DNA of 35,678 nt from an uncultured Spirochaetaceae bacterium (GCA_902799965.1 CADCCO010000013.1:1-35678); one strand, 5' to 3'; shown: positions 12,621 through 21,455, numbered from the stretch's first letter. A program made the numbers and translations. The notes: generated from the letters alone by a model not told the origin.

Positions 12621-12649
12621 AAACCGCCTCGCTTGGGGCGGTTTTTTTT
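12621..12649 (+). terminator. Intrinsic terminator after rpsG
   Basis: AAACCGCC (12621-12628) pairs with GGCGGTTT (12637-12644), with a run of eight T at 12642-12649. An alternative GC register brings the loop down to four bases. This marks the end of the upstream transcription unit, before an independent tuf promoter. Confidence 0.9.
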
Positions 12650-12684
12650 ACCCCAAAATATTTCAAAAAAACTTGCGTTTCCTA

Positions 12685-12713
12685 TTGACCAAACTTGACA
12701 AATTCTATATATT
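12685..12713 (+). promoter_or_regulatory. Promoter for tuf and the S10/spc genes
   Basis: TTGACC (12685-12690) and TATATT (12708-12713) are 17 bases apart within AT-rich DNA. A second TTGACA at 12695-12700 lacks a well-spaced -10. Transcription would start near 12720, leaving a leader of about 427 bases before tuf. Confidence 0.7.
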
Positions 12714-12719
12714 CTTAAA

Positions 12720-13140
12720 ACCTATCTTTGGTTCTTTGAGAGTCAGGCGGAATTGCGATTCCGGCGGAACCGTAAAGTTAGCGGCAAAAACGCTTTCAGG
12801 TTTCGCGGTTCTTGGGTGGAACGCCTTGTTGTCAACAAGGCGATAGAACTTCCATGCAGGGGTTTCTGCGGCGGCCTTAAAGGCTCGCCTGAGGCTCATA
12901 GCGCCAAACCGGTTGCCAGCGACGGCAATGAACAGGTGGTGTCGGCCATAAATGTTCCGAAATTATGGAGCGTTATGTTAGAAAACTTTTCTTTTACCGT
13001 CATCTCGTTCGTAAATCGCGGCATAAAAAAGATGTGTATGCGAATCTGAGTTCTTTCTTCGAAAGGGCGAGGGTTCTGGTTTAAAGCGCAGCACATAAAA
13101 CATTTTTAAGATGTCGGCAATAAGGGTTGCCGGCAAGGAG
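12720..13140 (+). promoter_or_regulatory. Long structured 5' leader of tuf
   Basis: This gene-free stretch is dense in hairpins. The clearest is CGCCTTGTT (12822-12830) with AACAAGGCG (12834-12842), extended by TGGAA (12817-12821)/TTCCA (12850-12854). Others are CGGAAT (12748-12753)/ATTCCG (12758-12763), TTGCC (12913-12917)/GGCAA (12924-12928), GCATA (13021-13025)/TATGC (13037-13041) and CTTTC (13053-13057)/GAAAG (13061-13065). GTCGGCAA (13113-13120)/TTGCCGGC (13127-13134) lies one base before the tuf AAGGAG. GAACC (12767-12771) can pair either with GGTTC at 12730-12734 or within 12806-12811, so alternative folds exist. No T tract precedes tuf. I do not recognise a named RNA family. Confidence 0.65.
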
Positions 13141-13146
13141 AAAAAC

Positions 13147-14331
13147 ATGGCAAAGGAGAAGTTCGAAAGAACCAAACCTCACATGAACGTTGGTACTATT
13201 GGTCACGTAGACCATGGTAAGACTACATTGTCAGCGGCTATCACAACGTACTGCGCTAAAAAGTACGGTGACCACGCCCTCAAGTATGATGAAATCGACA
13301 ACGCTCCGGAAGAGAAAGAGCGCGGCATCACAATCAACACCCGCCACCTTGAGTATCAGTCAGACAAGCGCCACTACGCTCACATCGACTGCCCGGGCCA
13401 CGCCGACTACATCAAGAACATGATCACTGGAGCCGCTCAGATGGACGGCGCCATCCTCGTAGTAGCCGGAACTGACGGCGTTATGCCTCAGACAAAAGAG
13501 CACCTTTTGCTCGCCCGCCAGGTAGGCGTTCCCAAGATCATCGTATTCTTGAACAAGGCCGACATCGCCGACCCCGACATGCTCGAGCTCTGCGTAGCCG
13601 ACGTTCAGGAGACTCTCGAAAAGTACGGATTCTCTGGAGACACTCCGATTATCACTGGTTCAGCTTTCAAGGCCTTGAACGAGTCTGAGAACCCCGAGAA
13701 CACAAAGTGCATCGAAGAATTGCTCACAGCCATGGACACATGGTTCGACGACCCCGTCCGCGACGAAGCCAAGCCCTTCTTGATGCCGATCGAAGACATC
13801 TTCACAATCTCTGGACGCGGAACTGTAGTTACAGGACGCGTTGAGCGCGGCGTAGTTAACATGAACGACGCTGTTCAGATTGTTGGTATCCGCCCCACAC
13901 AGGACACAACTGTTACTGGAATCGAAATGTTCCAGAAGACATTGGATCAGGGCATTCCTGGCGACAACGTTGGTATTCTTCTCCGCGGCGTTGAAAAGAA
14001 AGACGTCGTTCGCGGACAGGTTTTGGCCAAGCCCGGCACAATCCACCCGCACACAAAGTTCGAAGCCCAGATTTACGTTTTGACAGCCGAAGAAGGCGGA
14101 CGCGCAAAGCCGTTCTTCTCTGGATACCGCCCTCAGTTCTACTTCCGCACAACGGACATCACTGGAACTGTAGAGTTGGGAGCCGGCGTTGAAATGGTCA
14201 ACCCGGGCGACAACACAAAGATCACAGGTGAATTGATTCACCCGATCGCCATGGACGAAGGCCTTAAGCTCGCTATCCGCGAAGGCGGACGCACAATCGC
14301 CTCTGGCCAGGTTACAAAGATCATCGAATAG
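13147..14331 (+). CDS. tuf: Elongation factor Tu
   Basis: EF-Tu delivers aminoacyl-tRNA to the ribosome as a GTPase. The 394-residue protein has G1 GHVDHGKTT (from residue 19), the switch region RGITINT, G3 DCPGH (about 81-85) and G4 NKAD (about 136-139), then the two beta-barrel domains. ATG 13147 follows AAGGAG at 13135-13140 and gives the canonical [20 protein letters not shown] start. The frame is open slightly further upstream, but that would run into the leader hairpin. It is the first gene of the long S10/spc unit. Confidence 0.97.
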   Translation: MAKEKFERTKPHMNVGTIGHVDHGKTTLSAAITTYCAKKYGDHALKYDEIDNAPEEKERGITINTRHLEYQSDKRHYAHIDCPGHADYIKNMITGAAQMDGAILVVAGTDGVMPQTKEHLLLARQVGVPKIIVFLNKADIADPDMLELCVADVQETLEKYGFSGDTPIITGSAFKALNESENPENTKCIEELLTAMDTWFDDPVRDEAKPFLMPIEDIFTISGRGTVVTGRVERGVVNMNDAVQIVGIRPTQDTTVTGIEMFQKTLDQGIPGDNVGILLRGVEKKDVVRGQVLAKPGTIHPHTKFEAQIYVLTAEEGGRAKPFFSGYRPQFYFRTTDITGTVELGAGVEMVNPGDNTKITGELIHPIAMDEGLKLAIREGGRTIASGQVTKIIE

Positions 14332-14340
14332 TTAGTTGCA

Positions 14341-14384
14341 ATTTAAGAACAGGGCCGCAAGGCTCTGTTCTTAAATCATTTTTT
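14341..14384 (+). terminator. Terminator-like attenuator between tuf and rpsJ
   Basis: A 16-bp stem joins 14341-14356 to 14361-14376 with one G-U pair, capped by a GCAA tetraloop. Two bases later come six T (14379-14384), then at once the rpsJ ribosome-binding site GGAGGA. It has all features of an intrinsic terminator, yet no promoter is evident between it and rpsJ. It most likely ends a share of tuf transcripts, so that EF-Tu exceeds ribosomal proteins. Confidence 0.85.
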
Positions 14385-14393
14385 GGAGGAATC

Positions 14394-14702
14394 ATGGCTA
14401 GTGGCAAAATTCGCGTTCGACTCCGCGCTTTTGACGTAGAGTTGATCGACCAGAGCGCAAAAGCCATCGTGCAAACAGTTCAGAAAGCTGGAGCCAAGGT
14501 CGCAGGACCCGTTCCGCTTCCTACAAGAATCAATAAGTTTACCGTGCTTCGTTCGCCTCACGTTAACAAAAAGTCACGCGAGCAGTTTGAAATGCGCACG
14601 CACAAACGCCTTATTGACATTTTGAATCCCTCTTCTGACGTAATGGATTCTTTGATGAAGCTTGAACTGCCGGCCGGTGTAGATGTAGAAATTAAGCAAT
14701 AA
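14394..14702 (+). CDS. rpsJ: 30S ribosomal protein S10
   Basis: S10 is a 30S head protein and, as NusE, a partner of NusB/NusG in antitermination. It has 102 residues with [29 protein letters not shown] and [17 protein letters not shown]. The start is ATG 14394 right after GGAGGAATC, downstream of the attenuator-like hairpin. It opens the S10 series. Confidence 0.97.
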   Translation: MASGKIRVRLRAFDVELIDQSAKAIVQTVQKAGAKVAGPVPLPTRINKFTVLRSPHVNKKSREQFEMRTHKRLIDILNPSSDVMDSLMKLELPAGVDVEIKQ

Positions 14703-14757
14703 GCGCTTTAACCGGCGCTTGCTGCAAAAAAAGGGTACGGTCCCGTGGATCCGGGAT
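14701..14757 (+). other. Hairpins in the rpsJ-rplC gap
   Basis: AAGCGC (14701-14706) pairs with GCGCTT (14715-14720), overlapping the rpsJ stop. TCCCG (14741-14745) pairs with CGGGA (14752-14756). The 78-base gap is the longest inside the S10/spc series. A regulatory or processing role is possible, such as an L4 target displaced from its E. coli position before rpsJ. Nothing specific supports that. Confidence 0.3.
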
Positions 14758-14780
14758 GGCGGCCTATAGGAGATTTTCAG

Positions 14781-15401
14781 ATGAAAGGTCTGATAGCAAA
14801 AAAAGTGGGCATGACCCAGGTATTTGACGAAAGCGGCAACCTGACACCAGTAACCGTGATCCGCGTCGAGCCTAACACAGTCGTTGCCACAAAGAAAAAG
14901 GAAAACTGCGGATATGACGCCGTTGTTCTTGGCCTTGACGATTTGAAGCCGTCAAAGGTGAACAAGGCTTACGCCGGACAGTTTACGGAAAACGTCACTC
15001 CCAAGAGAACATTGAAAGAGTTCCGCGATTTTGAAGGCGAGGTTAAGATTGGCGACCAAATCGGCGTCGAGCTTTTTGAACAGACTCGCTTTCTTGACGT
15101 TACAGCCACTTCAAAAGGAAAGGGCTTTCAGGGCGTAATGAAGAGATGGGGCTTCCACGGAGGACGCGCCACTCACGGTTCTAAGTTCCACCGCGAGCCG
15201 GGCGGAACAGGCGAATGCACCACTCCTGGCCACAGCTTTAAAAACATTAAGCTGCCGGGCCGCATGGGAACGGAGCGCGTTACGGTTCAGAACCTTCGCG
15301 TTGTCAAGATTGACCCCGAATTGAAGGTCATCATGGTTCGCGGGGCTGTCCCCGGGAATAGAAACTGCACGCTGATCGTAAAGTCCGCGGTTAAAAAATA
15401 A
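14781..15401 (+). CDS. rplC: 50S ribosomal protein L3
   Basis: L3 binds near the 3' end of 23S rRNA and reaches the peptidyl transferase centre. The 206-residue form starts MKGLIAKKVGMTQVFDESG. ATG 14781 follows TAGGAGA and matches the family start; the frame is open 36 bases further upstream but lacks a binding site there. The central loop holds KGFQGVMKRWGFHGG, THGSKFHREPGG and LPGRMG. rplD follows 11 bases later. Confidence 0.96.
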   Translation: MKGLIAKKVGMTQVFDESGNLTPVTVIRVEPNTVVATKKKENCGYDAVVLGLDDLKPSKVNKAYAGQFTENVTPKRTLKEFRDFEGEVKIGDQIGVELFEQTRFLDVTATSKGKGFQGVMKRWGFHGGRATHGSKFHREPGGTGECTTPGHSFKNIKLPGRMGTERVTVQNLRVVKIDPELKVIMVRGAVPGNRNCTLIVKSAVKK

Positions 15402-15412
15402 GGAAGAGATTT

Positions 15413-16051
15413 ATGGAAAAGAAAGTCTATTCAACCGATGGAAAAGAATTGCGTACAATTTCTCTCGACGACAAAGTGTTCGGACTGCCTGTAAATGAAG
15501 ACGTAATTTACTACGCCATCACAAACGAATTGGCGAACAAGCGCGTAGGCACGGCTTGCACAAAGACTCGCGCCGAAGTGCACGGCTCAAACAAAAAGCC
15601 GTATAAGCAGAAGGGAACGGGAAACGCCCGCCGCGGCGACAAGAAGTCTCCGATTACGGTTGGCGGCGGCACAATCTTTGGACCCAAACCCAGAGACTAC
15701 AGCTACGCTCTTCCCAAAAAAGAAAAGCGCCTTGCGATGAAGTCAATCTTGAGCCTTCAGGCCCAGAGCGACAGACTTACTGTTGTCGAGGACTTCACTG
15801 TAGAAAGCGGAAAGACAAAAGACTTGGTCAAGATTCTTGACAACTTTGCCAAGGACGAGCGCACGGTCATCATCCTTAAGGACGACGACGCCAAGATCAA
15901 GCAGGCTGGCCGCAACCTTTACAACGTGCATTTCTTGTCATACAACCGCCTCAGAGCGCATGATTTGTACTACGGACGCAAGGTAATCTTGCTTGAAAGC
16001 GCCGCAAAAAATCTAAGCGACTTCTACGCGGATAAAAAGGAGGCTGAATAA
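15413..16051 (+). CDS. rplD: 50S ribosomal protein L4
   Basis: L4 lines the peptide exit tunnel and in E. coli represses the S10 operon. The protein has 212 residues. The tunnel loop is visible as KKPYKQKGTGNARRGDKKSP (residues about 61-80), with no obvious macrolide-resistance change. Its C-terminal half includes LLESAAKNLSDFY. The start is ATG 15413 after AGGAAGAG. Confidence 0.96.
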   Translation: MEKKVYSTDGKELRTISLDDKVFGLPVNEDVIYYAITNELANKRVGTACTKTRAEVHGSNKKPYKQKGTGNARRGDKKSPITVGGGTIFGPKPRDYSYALPKKEKRLAMKSILSLQAQSDRLTVVEDFTVESGKTKDLVKILDNFAKDERTVIILKDDDAKIKQAGRNLYNVHFLSYNRLRAHDLYYGRKVILLESAAKNLSDFYADKKEAE

Positions 16052-16053
16052 TT

Positions 16054-16332
16054 ATGGATTTTACGGACATTCTTATTGAGCCTGTTGTTACTGAAAAAGC
16101 CAACGCCCTGCGCGAAGAGAACAAGTATGTTTTCATCGTTCGCCCGGACGCCAGCAAGATTCAGATTAAGGAAGCCGTCAGAAAGCTTTTCAACGTAAAA
16201 GTTCTTTCTTGCACGACAATCAACGTAGCCGGAAAAGTCAAGCGCCTTCGCGGAAGCAAGGGAATGACATCAAGCTACAAGAAAGCCATCGTTCGCGTTG
16301 CGGATGGCGAAACAATCAAGTTGTTCGAATAG
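16054..16332 (+). CDS. rplW: 50S ribosomal protein L23
   Basis: L23 lies at the tunnel exit and docks trigger factor and SRP. It has 92 residues with ILIEPVVTEKANAL, NKYVFIVRPDASKIQIKEAV and the chaperone-contact neighbourhood. Its binding site AAAGGAGG is inside the end of rplD and only two bases separate the genes, so translation is probably coupled. Confidence 0.96.
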   Translation: MDFTDILIEPVVTEKANALREENKYVFIVRPDASKIQIKEAVRKLFNVKVLSCTTINVAGKVKRLRGSKGMTSSYKKAIVRVADGETIKLFE

Positions 16333-16358
16333 AGCAATAGATAACTAAGGGGAATCAG

Positions 16359-17183
16359 ATGGCTCTTAAAGTTTTTAAGCCAATAACGCCTGGTACTCGC
16401 GGACGTGTTGACCTCCGCAGGGACGACCTGACAGCCGACAAACCCGAAAAGAAATTGACGTCAGGCAAAACTGCCCGCGGCGGACGCGGCGCTGGCGGAC
16501 GCATTTCAGTGCGCCACCAGGGCGGCGGTCACAAGCGAAAGTACCGCATAATTGATTTCAAGCGAAACAAGCACGGAATTCCGGGAACTGTTCATTCAAT
16601 TGAATACGATCCCAACCGCAGCGCCAACATCGCCTTGATTTATTACGCCGACGGAGACAAGCGCTACATCATCGCGCCCAAAGGCCTCACGGTTGGCATG
16701 AAGATTATGGCCGGCGAAAACGTCGCGCCGACAGTTGGAAACGCTTTGCCGCTTGGCGCGATTCCGGTTGGATTTACGATTCACAACATTGAGTTGAACC
16801 TTGGCCGCGGCGGACAGCTTGCCCGCTCAGCCGGCGCTTCAGCTCAGATCGCCGCCAAAGAAGGCGACTATGTTGTAATTCGCCTTCCTTCAAGCGAATT
16901 GCGCAAGGTTCATGCCAAGTGCTACGCCACAATCGGCGTTGTAGGCAACGAAGACCACATGAACGTTCAGCTTGGAAAAGCCGGACACAGACGCTGGATG
17001 GGCGTTCGTCCTACTGTTCGCGGCATGGCGATGAACCCGGTTGACCACCCGCTTGGTGGCGGCGAAGGCGCCGGCAAAGGACGCAATCCGGTCACTCCTT
17101 GGGGCCAGCCTTGCAAGGGTTACAAGACCCGCAACAAGCGCAAGCCGTCGAATAATTTCATTATTTCACGTCGAAAGAAGTAG
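16359..17183 (+). CDS. rplB: 50S ribosomal protein L2
   Basis: L2 is needed for subunit joining and peptidyl transferase formation. The 274-residue product includes [20 protein letters not shown] and, near the C-terminus, [19 protein letters not shown] with the conserved His that approaches the catalytic centre. The basic tail ends [15 protein letters not shown]. The start is ATG 16359 after AAGGGGAATC. Confidence 0.97.
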   Translation: MALKVFKPITPGTRGRVDLRRDDLTADKPEKKLTSGKTARGGRGAGGRISVRHQGGGHKRKYRIIDFKRNKHGIPGTVHSIEYDPNRSANIALIYYADGDKRYIIAPKGLTVGMKIMAGENVAPTVGNALPLGAIPVGFTIHNIELNLGRGGQLARSAGASAQIAAKEGDYVVIRLPSSELRKVHAKCYATIGVVGNEDHMNVQLGKAGHRRWMGVRPTVRGMAMNPVDHPLGGGEGAGKGRNPVTPWGQPCKGYKTRNKRKPSNNFIISRRKK

Positions 17184-17197
17184 GCTAGGAGTTAATT

Positions 17198-17500
17198 GTG
17201 TCAAGATCTGTAAAAAAAGGGCCTTTTGTAGAAAAATCGCTCTATAAAAAGATTGTCGAAATGAATAAGTCTGGAACGACAGAAAAGAAGATGGTAAAAA
17301 CATATTCTCGCTGTTCCACGATTATTCCTGAGATGGTTGGAAACACCATTTCTGTTCACAATGGTAAGTCATGGATTCCGGTGTACATCACGGAGAACCT
17401 CGTCGGCCACAAGCTCGGCGAATTCGCTCCCACTCGCGTGTTCCGGGGACATGGCGGAACCGACAAGACTGCCGCCAAGGCTCCCGCCGCGGCTAAATAA
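17198..17500 (+). CDS. rpsS: 30S ribosomal protein S19 (GTG start)
   Basis: S19 forms a complex with S13 in the 30S head near the A-site tRNA. It is 100 residues long, starting [21 protein letters not shown] 17198 is the start, with AGGAG 9-13 bases before it and no suitable ATG. Later motifs are [13 protein letters not shown] and [15 protein letters not shown]. It ends in a short Ala/Lys-rich tail ([10 protein letters not shown]), a feature shared with several proteins in this window. Confidence 0.96.
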   Translation: MSRSVKKGPFVEKSLYKKIVEMNKSGTTEKKMVKTYSRCSTIIPEMVGNTISVHNGKSWIPVYITENLVGHKLGEFAPTRVFRGHGGTDKTAAKAPAAAK

Positions 17501-17511
17501 AGGTGGATATT

Positions 17512-17868
17512 ATGGCAGAAACTAAAGGCTATGTAGCCACTACGAAATTCCTTATCGCGTCTCCCACAAAGGTTCGCCCCGTGGCTCACGCGATTTCCAG
17601 AATGCCTTGCTCAAAAGCGGCGGCTGTTCTTGAGAACATGCCGCAAAAGGGCGCCAAGCTCATCGGAAAGACTTTGAAGTCTGCCGTGGCCAACGCTCTT
17701 GTAGCTAACGACAAGTTGGATGAAGATATGCTCTATGTAAAAGAGATTCGCGTTGACGAAGGCCCCAGACTCAAGAGAATTTGGTGCCGCGCTCGCGGAC
17801 GAGCCGACCAGTTGCTCAAACGCATGTGTCATATTACAGTCACTGTTGCTGAAAAGGCGGGGGAATAA
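17512..17868 (+). CDS. rplV: 50S ribosomal protein L22
   Basis: L22 reaches from the surface into the exit tunnel. It has 118 residues, with TKVRPVAHAI, KSAVANALVAN and the tunnel hairpin near GPRLKRIWCRARGRADQLL. ATG 17512 follows AAAGGTGG. A GTG 9 bases upstream is in frame but overlaps that binding site, so it is rejected. rpsC begins 3 bases after its stop. Confidence 0.95.
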   Translation: MAETKGYVATTKFLIASPTKVRPVAHAISRMPCSKAAAVLENMPQKGAKLIGKTLKSAVANALVANDKLDEDMLYVKEIRVDEGPRLKRIWCRARGRADQLLKRMCHITVTVAEKAGE

Positions 17869-17871
17869 AAA

Positions 17872-18630
17872 GTGGGTCAGAAAGTTAATCCTATCGGTTT
17901 GCGCTTGGGCGTAAACAAAACATGGCAATCCCGCTGGTACGCGGATCCTCGCGAATACGCGGACTTGGTTTTGGAAGACTTTAAAATCAGAAAGTTGGTT
18001 TCAGACCTTCCTGAATGCAAGGGCGCGGACATTGCCGAAGTAGAAATTGTTCGCCACCCGCAGCGTGTTACAATCGTAATTCACACTGCCCGCCCCGGTG
18101 TCATCATCGGAGTGAAGGGAGCTACAATCGAAAAAATAAGCGCCGACATTCAACAGCAGCTTACAAAGAAAGTTCAAATCAAGATTAAGGAAATCAAACG
18201 CGGCGATTTGAACGCTTCTTTGATTGCCCAGAACATCGGACGCCAGCTTATGGGCCGCGGCTCGTTCCGCAAGGCTCTCAAGCAGTCTGCCTCCAACGCC
18301 ATGCGCGCCGGAGCCCAGGGAATCAAGATTCGCTTGGCCGGACGTTTGGGCGGAGCGGAAATGAAAAGGACGGAGGAACACAAGGAAGGACGCGTTCCTC
18401 TTCACACTCTTCGCGCCGACATTGACTACGGCACGTTCGAAGCCCTTACGACTTACGGCAAGATTGGCGTAAAGGTTTGGGTCTACAACGGAATGAACTA
18501 CGGTCATGAGCAGAACGAAGACGCGGGTCAGATGGTAAGAAAGCCCAGACGCGACCGTCCGCAGCGCCCTTCTGATAAGTCTGAGTCTGAAAAGCAGACA
18601 AAAGATACTGTCGCAAAGGCAAGGAGTTAA
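17872..18630 (+). CDS. rpsC: 30S ribosomal protein S3 (GTG start)
   Basis: S3 lies at the mRNA entry channel and has helicase activity there. The 252-residue protein begins [17 protein letters not shown], with a type 2 KH domain containing [16 protein letters not shown] (about residues 74-89). The C-terminal domain has [21 protein letters not shown] charged tail of about 30 residues follows, rich in Arg, Ser and Lys. GTG 17872 is supported by GGGGGAA upstream and the family N-terminus. Confidence 0.96.
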   Translation: MGQKVNPIGLRLGVNKTWQSRWYADPREYADLVLEDFKIRKLVSDLPECKGADIAEVEIVRHPQRVTIVIHTARPGVIIGVKGATIEKISADIQQQLTKKVQIKIKEIKRGDLNASLIAQNIGRQLMGRGSFRKALKQSASNAMRAGAQGIKIRLAGRLGGAEMKRTEEHKEGRVPLHTLRADIDYGTFEALTTYGKIGVKVWVYNGMNYGHEQNEDAGQMVRKPRRDRPQRPSDKSESEKQTKDTVAKARS

Positions 18631-18633
18631 AGG

Positions 18634-19053
18634 ATGCCACTAGCGCCGAAAAGAGTAATGCACCGCAAGGTGCAGCGCGGAAAGCAGCATGGTTTTGCGA
18701 CCCGCGACAATCATATTGACTTTGGCGACATCGCTCTTGTCGCGATGGAACCGGCTTGGCTCAACGCTCGCGTTATCGAAGCCTGTCGTGTTGCCATCAG
18801 CCGCAAGCTCGACCGCAAAGGCAATATTTGGATTCGTGTGTTCCCGGACAAGCCGATTTCTAAAAAGCCGGCCGAAGTCCGCATGGGTAAGGGTAAGGGC
18901 GCCCCGGAGTTCTGGGCTGCCAACCTCAAGCCCGGAATGATTTTGTTTGAAATTGGCGGAGTTGACATCAAGTTGGCCGAACAAGCCTTGCGCTTGGCCA
19001 GCGCCAAGCTGCCGGTTTTGACAAAAATCGCTTTTAGGCCCACGCAGGCGTAA
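18634..19053 (+). CDS. rplP: 50S ribosomal protein L16
   Basis: L16 organises the A-site region of the 50S subunit. The protein has 139 residues with KRVMHRKVQRGKQHGFATR, ITRALSQ-like equivalents in the middle, and VRMGKGKGAPEFWAA. The Arg in that stretch corresponds to the residue hydroxylated in E. coli. The start is ATG 18634, 3 bases after rpsC, with AAGGAG inside the rpsC end. Confidence 0.96.
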   Translation: MPLAPKRVMHRKVQRGKQHGFATRDNHIDFGDIALVAMEPAWLNARVIEACRVAISRKLDRKGNIWIRVFPDKPISKKPAEVRMGKGKGAPEFWAANLKPGMILFEIGGVDIKLAEQALRLASAKLPVLTKIAFRPTQA

Positions 19054-19065
19054 CGGAGGAATAAG

Positions 19066-19299
19066 ATGGCAGATACAAAGAAAAAGAACAACGACAAAGA
19101 ACTGTCTTATGCCGAATTGGTTGCCCGCCGCGACGAGCTTAAGCAGAAATACATGGAATTGAGATTCAAGATGATTGTTTCTCATGTAGACAATCCGATG
19201 GAAAAACGCAACATGCGCCGCGAAATCGCCCGCTTGAACACGTTCATCACCCAGAAGGCCGCCGCCCAAAAAGCGGAAGCCGCTGAAGCCAAAAAGTAG
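19066..19299 (+). CDS. rpmC: 50S ribosomal protein L29
   Basis: L29 sits beside L23 at the tunnel exit. It has 77 residues; the core two-helix hairpin is ELSYAELVARRDELKQKYME through NMRREIARLNTFI. The last 14 residues (KAAAQKAEAAEAKK) form an Ala/Lys/Glu tail that makes it longer than E. coli L29 (63). The start is ATG 19066 after GGAGGAAT. Confidence 0.95.
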   Translation: MADTKKKNNDKELSYAELVARRDELKQKYMELRFKMIVSHVDNPMEKRNMRREIARLNTFITQKAAAQKAEAAEAKK

Positions 19300-19309
19300 G
19301 AGTTGACCC

Positions 19310-19582
19310 ATGGCAGAAGAACAGAAAGCTGTAAAAAAAGCCAAGCGCTCTTATGTGGGCCTTGTTACCAGCGACAAGATGGACAAAACCATCGTCGTTA
19401 CAATCACCACTAAGCGCATGGATCCTCTTTACAAGAAATACGTTACAAGAAGCAAGAAGTGCAAGGCGCACGACGAAAAGAATGACGCCCACATCGGCGA
19501 CACAGTCAAAATCGTTGAGTGCCGCCCCTTGAGCAAAGACAAGCGCTGGCGATTGGAATCAATCGTTGAACGGGCGAAGTAA
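19310..19582 (+). CDS. rpsQ: 30S ribosomal protein S17
   Basis: S17 is a primary 16S rRNA-binding OB-fold protein. It has 90 residues with [34 protein letters not shown] and [18 protein letters not shown], the usual order. The start is ATG 19310 after AGGAGTTGACCC, 10 bases after rpmC. Confidence 0.96.
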   Translation: MAEEQKAVKKAKRSYVGLVTSDKMDKTIVVTITTKRMDPLYKKYVTRSKKCKAHDEKNDAHIGDTVKIVECRPLSKDKRWRLESIVERAK

Positions 19583-19594
19583 GGAGTTAAGATT

Positions 19595-19963
19595 ATGATT
19601 CAAATGCAGTCATGCATGACAGTAGCCGACAACTCCGGCGCCAAGATTGCCCAGTGCATCAAGGTGCTTGGCGGAACTCACCGCCGCTATGCCGGAATCG
19701 GCGACATTGTGGTTGTGGCCATAAAGGAAGCCATTCCCACTTCAACGATTAAAAAGGGTTCTATAAAGAAGGCGGTTATTGTCCGCCAAGCCAAGGAATA
19801 CCGCCGCCCCGACGGAACATACATCCGTTTTGACGACAACGCCTGCGTAATCGTGGACGATTCCAAGAACCCGGTCGGAAAGCGTATTTTTGGACCTGTT
19901 GCCCGCGAGCTTCGTGAAAAAGATTACATGAAGATCATTTCGTTGGCTCCGGAAGTCCTGTAA
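19595..19963 (+). CDS. rplN: 50S ribosomal protein L14
   Basis: L14 lies at the subunit interface and takes part in bridge B8. The 122-residue length is standard. Landmarks are [30 protein letters not shown] and [19 protein letters not shown]. The start is ATG 19595 after AAGGAG. Confidence 0.97.
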   Translation: MIQMQSCMTVADNSGAKIAQCIKVLGGTHRRYAGIGDIVVVAIKEAIPTSTIKKGSIKKAVIVRQAKEYRRPDGTYIRFDDNACVIVDDSKNPVGKRIFGPVARELREKDYMKIISLAPEVL

Positions 19964-19975
19964 GGAGAAGTTGAT

Positions 19976-20293
19976 ATGATTAAGAAATTCAAGATTCATA
20001 AAGACGACACGGTACAGGTTCTTGCTGGAAAAGACAAGGGCAAGCAGGGAAAAGTTGTCCGCGTCATCACCAAAAAGGACGCGGTTATCGTTTCCGGCGT
20101 GAACTTTGTGAAGAAGGCTATGAAAAGGCGCAGCCAGCAGGATGCCGGCGGCATCGCTGAAATCGAGGCGCCGATTCATATTTCAAATGTGGGCATCGTT
20201 TGCAAAAAGTGCAACCGCCCTGTAAAAATTGGCTATAAGCTTGACGGAGACAAGAAAATTCGCGTCTGCCGCAAATGTGGAGAAACGCTATAA
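19976..20293 (+). CDS. rplX: 50S ribosomal protein L24, zinc-knuckle form
   Basis: L24 initiates 50S assembly. The protein has 105 residues with an N-terminal KOW domain ([20 protein letters not shown]). Two CxxC pairs, C76/C79 and C98/C101, suggest a bound zinc in the C-terminal half, a form found in some bacteria. Its stop overlaps the rplE start by one base (TAATG). Confidence 0.96.
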   Translation: MIKKFKIHKDDTVQVLAGKDKGKQGKVVRVITKKDAVIVSGVNFVKKAMKRRSQQDAGGIAEIEAPIHISNVGIVCKKCNRPVKIGYKLDGDKKIRVCRKCGETL

Positions 20294-20844
20294 TGGCAAA
20301 TTACGTACCCCGGCTTAAGAAAGTCTATAAAGACACTATCGCTCCCGAACTCTTCAAGGAGTTGGGATACACATCACCCATGCAGATTCCTGCGATTAAA
20401 AAGATCGTTGTGAGCATGGGCGTTGGCGAAGCTCTCGGAAATAAGAAACTTCTTGACGCCGCAGTCGCTGACTTGACACAAATCACAGGTCAGAAAGCGG
20501 TCAAGACGAAGGCAAAGAAATCGATTGCCAACTTCAAACTTCGCGAGGGCGCTGAAATCGGCGCTATGGTTACGTTGCGCGGAACAATTATGTATGAATT
20601 TTTGGACCGCTTGATCAACGTCGCCCTTCCGCGCGTTAAGGACTTCCGAGGCATCAAGGCCACTGGTTTTGACGGCCACGGAAATTTCTCTCTTGGAGTT
20701 ACGGAACAGATTATCTTCCCCGAAATCGACTTTGACAAAATCACTAAGATTGCGGGAATGAACATCACGATCGTAACAAGCGCAAGAACAGACAACGAAG
20801 CCCGCGCCTTGCTGTCAAAGTTCAATATGCCCTTTAGAAAGTAA
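20293..20844 (+). CDS. rplE: 50S ribosomal protein L5
   Basis: L5 binds 5S rRNA and contacts P-site tRNA. The 183-residue protein has [27 protein letters not shown]-type [20 protein letters not shown], and [15 protein letters not shown] [19 protein letters not shown] 20293 overlaps the rplX stop and gives the standard N-terminus; an upstream in-frame start at 20275 would lie inside rplX and is not needed. Confidence 0.96.
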   Translation: MANYVPRLKKVYKDTIAPELFKELGYTSPMQIPAIKKIVVSMGVGEALGNKKLLDAAVADLTQITGQKAVKTKAKKSIANFKLREGAEIGAMVTLRGTIMYEFLDRLINVALPRVKDFRGIKATGFDGHGNFSLGVTEQIIFPEIDFDKITKIAGMNITIVTSARTDNEARALLSKFNMPFRK

Positions 20845-20855
20845 ACGAGGAAGTC

Positions 20856-21041
20856 ATGGCTAAAAAATCGATGATTATCAAAGCAAAGCGCGCTCCCAAG
20901 TACTCGACTCGTCAGTACAACAGGTGCCAGCTCTGCGGACGTCCCAGAGGATATCTCCGCAAGTTCAAGATGTGCCGTCTTTGCTTCCGCAAGTATGCTA
21001 GTGAAGGTTTGTTGCCCGGCGTAACAAAGTCAAGTTGGTAG
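20856..21041 (+). CDS. rpsN: 30S ribosomal protein S14, type Z
   Basis: S14 completes the 30S head. This is the short 61-residue zinc form, with C24xxC27 and C40xxC43 in [21 protein letters not shown]. The start is ATG 20856 after ACGAGGAAGTC. It lies between rplE and rpsH as in most bacteria. Confidence 0.97.
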   Translation: MAKKSMIIKAKRAPKYSTRQYNRCQLCGRPRGYLRKFKMCRLCFRKYASEGLLPGVTKSSW

Positions 21042-21056
21042 AGGTAGGAGAGTAAT

Positions 21057-21455
21057 ATGAGCGCATCAGATCCTGTAGCGGACATGCTGACAAAAATCCG
21101 CAATGCGGTGATGGCCCGCCACGAAAAAGTGGACATCCCTGCGTCTAAGCTGAAGTTGGAAATTGTAAAAATCCTTAAGACTGAAGGATACATCAAGAAC
21201 TTCAAGAAAGTTACGGAAGACGGAAAGAACACAATCCGCATCTTCCTCAAGTACGATGACAAGAATGAGCCGGTCATCCACGGCATTGAAAAGATTTCAA
21301 CGCCCGGCCGCCGAGTTTATTCAGGTTATAAAGAGCTGCCCCGCGTCCGCAACGGATACGGTTCAGTAATCGTTTCAACGTCCGCCGGCGTTACAACCGG
21401 AAAAAAGGCCTCTGAAAAGATGGTCGGCGGCGAGTTGGTCTGCAAAGTTTGGTAA
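21057..21455 (+). CDS. rpsH: 30S ribosomal protein S8
   Basis: S8 binds the central domain of 16S rRNA and represses the spc operon in E. coli. It has 132 residues with [18 protein letters not shown] and the C-terminal [19 protein letters not shown]. The start is ATG 21057 after AGGAGAGTA. Confidence 0.97.
   Translation: MSASDPVADMLTKIRNAVMARHEKVDIPASKLKLEIVKILKTEGYIKNFKKVTEDGKNTIRIFLKYDDKNEPVIHGIEKISTPGRRVYSGYKELPRVRNGYGSVIVSTSAGVTTGKKASEKMVGGELVCKVW

Noticed and set aside
12695..12700. TTGACA as the -35 of the tuf promoter
   Set aside because: No -10 box lies 16-18 bases downstream, whereas TTGACC at 12685 is correctly spaced from TATATT.
12753..13049. A 98-codon plus-strand reading frame within the tuf leader
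   Set aside because: No binding site, a composition unlike a folded protein, and overlap with strong hairpins. It is best explained as a chance frame in structured RNA.
12720..13146. tuf leader as RNase P RNA, tmRNA, SRP RNA or 6S RNA
   Set aside because: The conserved RNase P core, the tmRNA tRNA-like ends and tag, and the SRP tetraloop domain were looked for and not seen. The 6S single-stem layout does not fit the many small hairpins.
13111..13146. Longer EF-Tu start upstream of 13147
   Set aside because: The extension falls in the leader hairpin and Shine-Dalgarno; ATG 13147 gives the conserved EF-Tu N-terminus.
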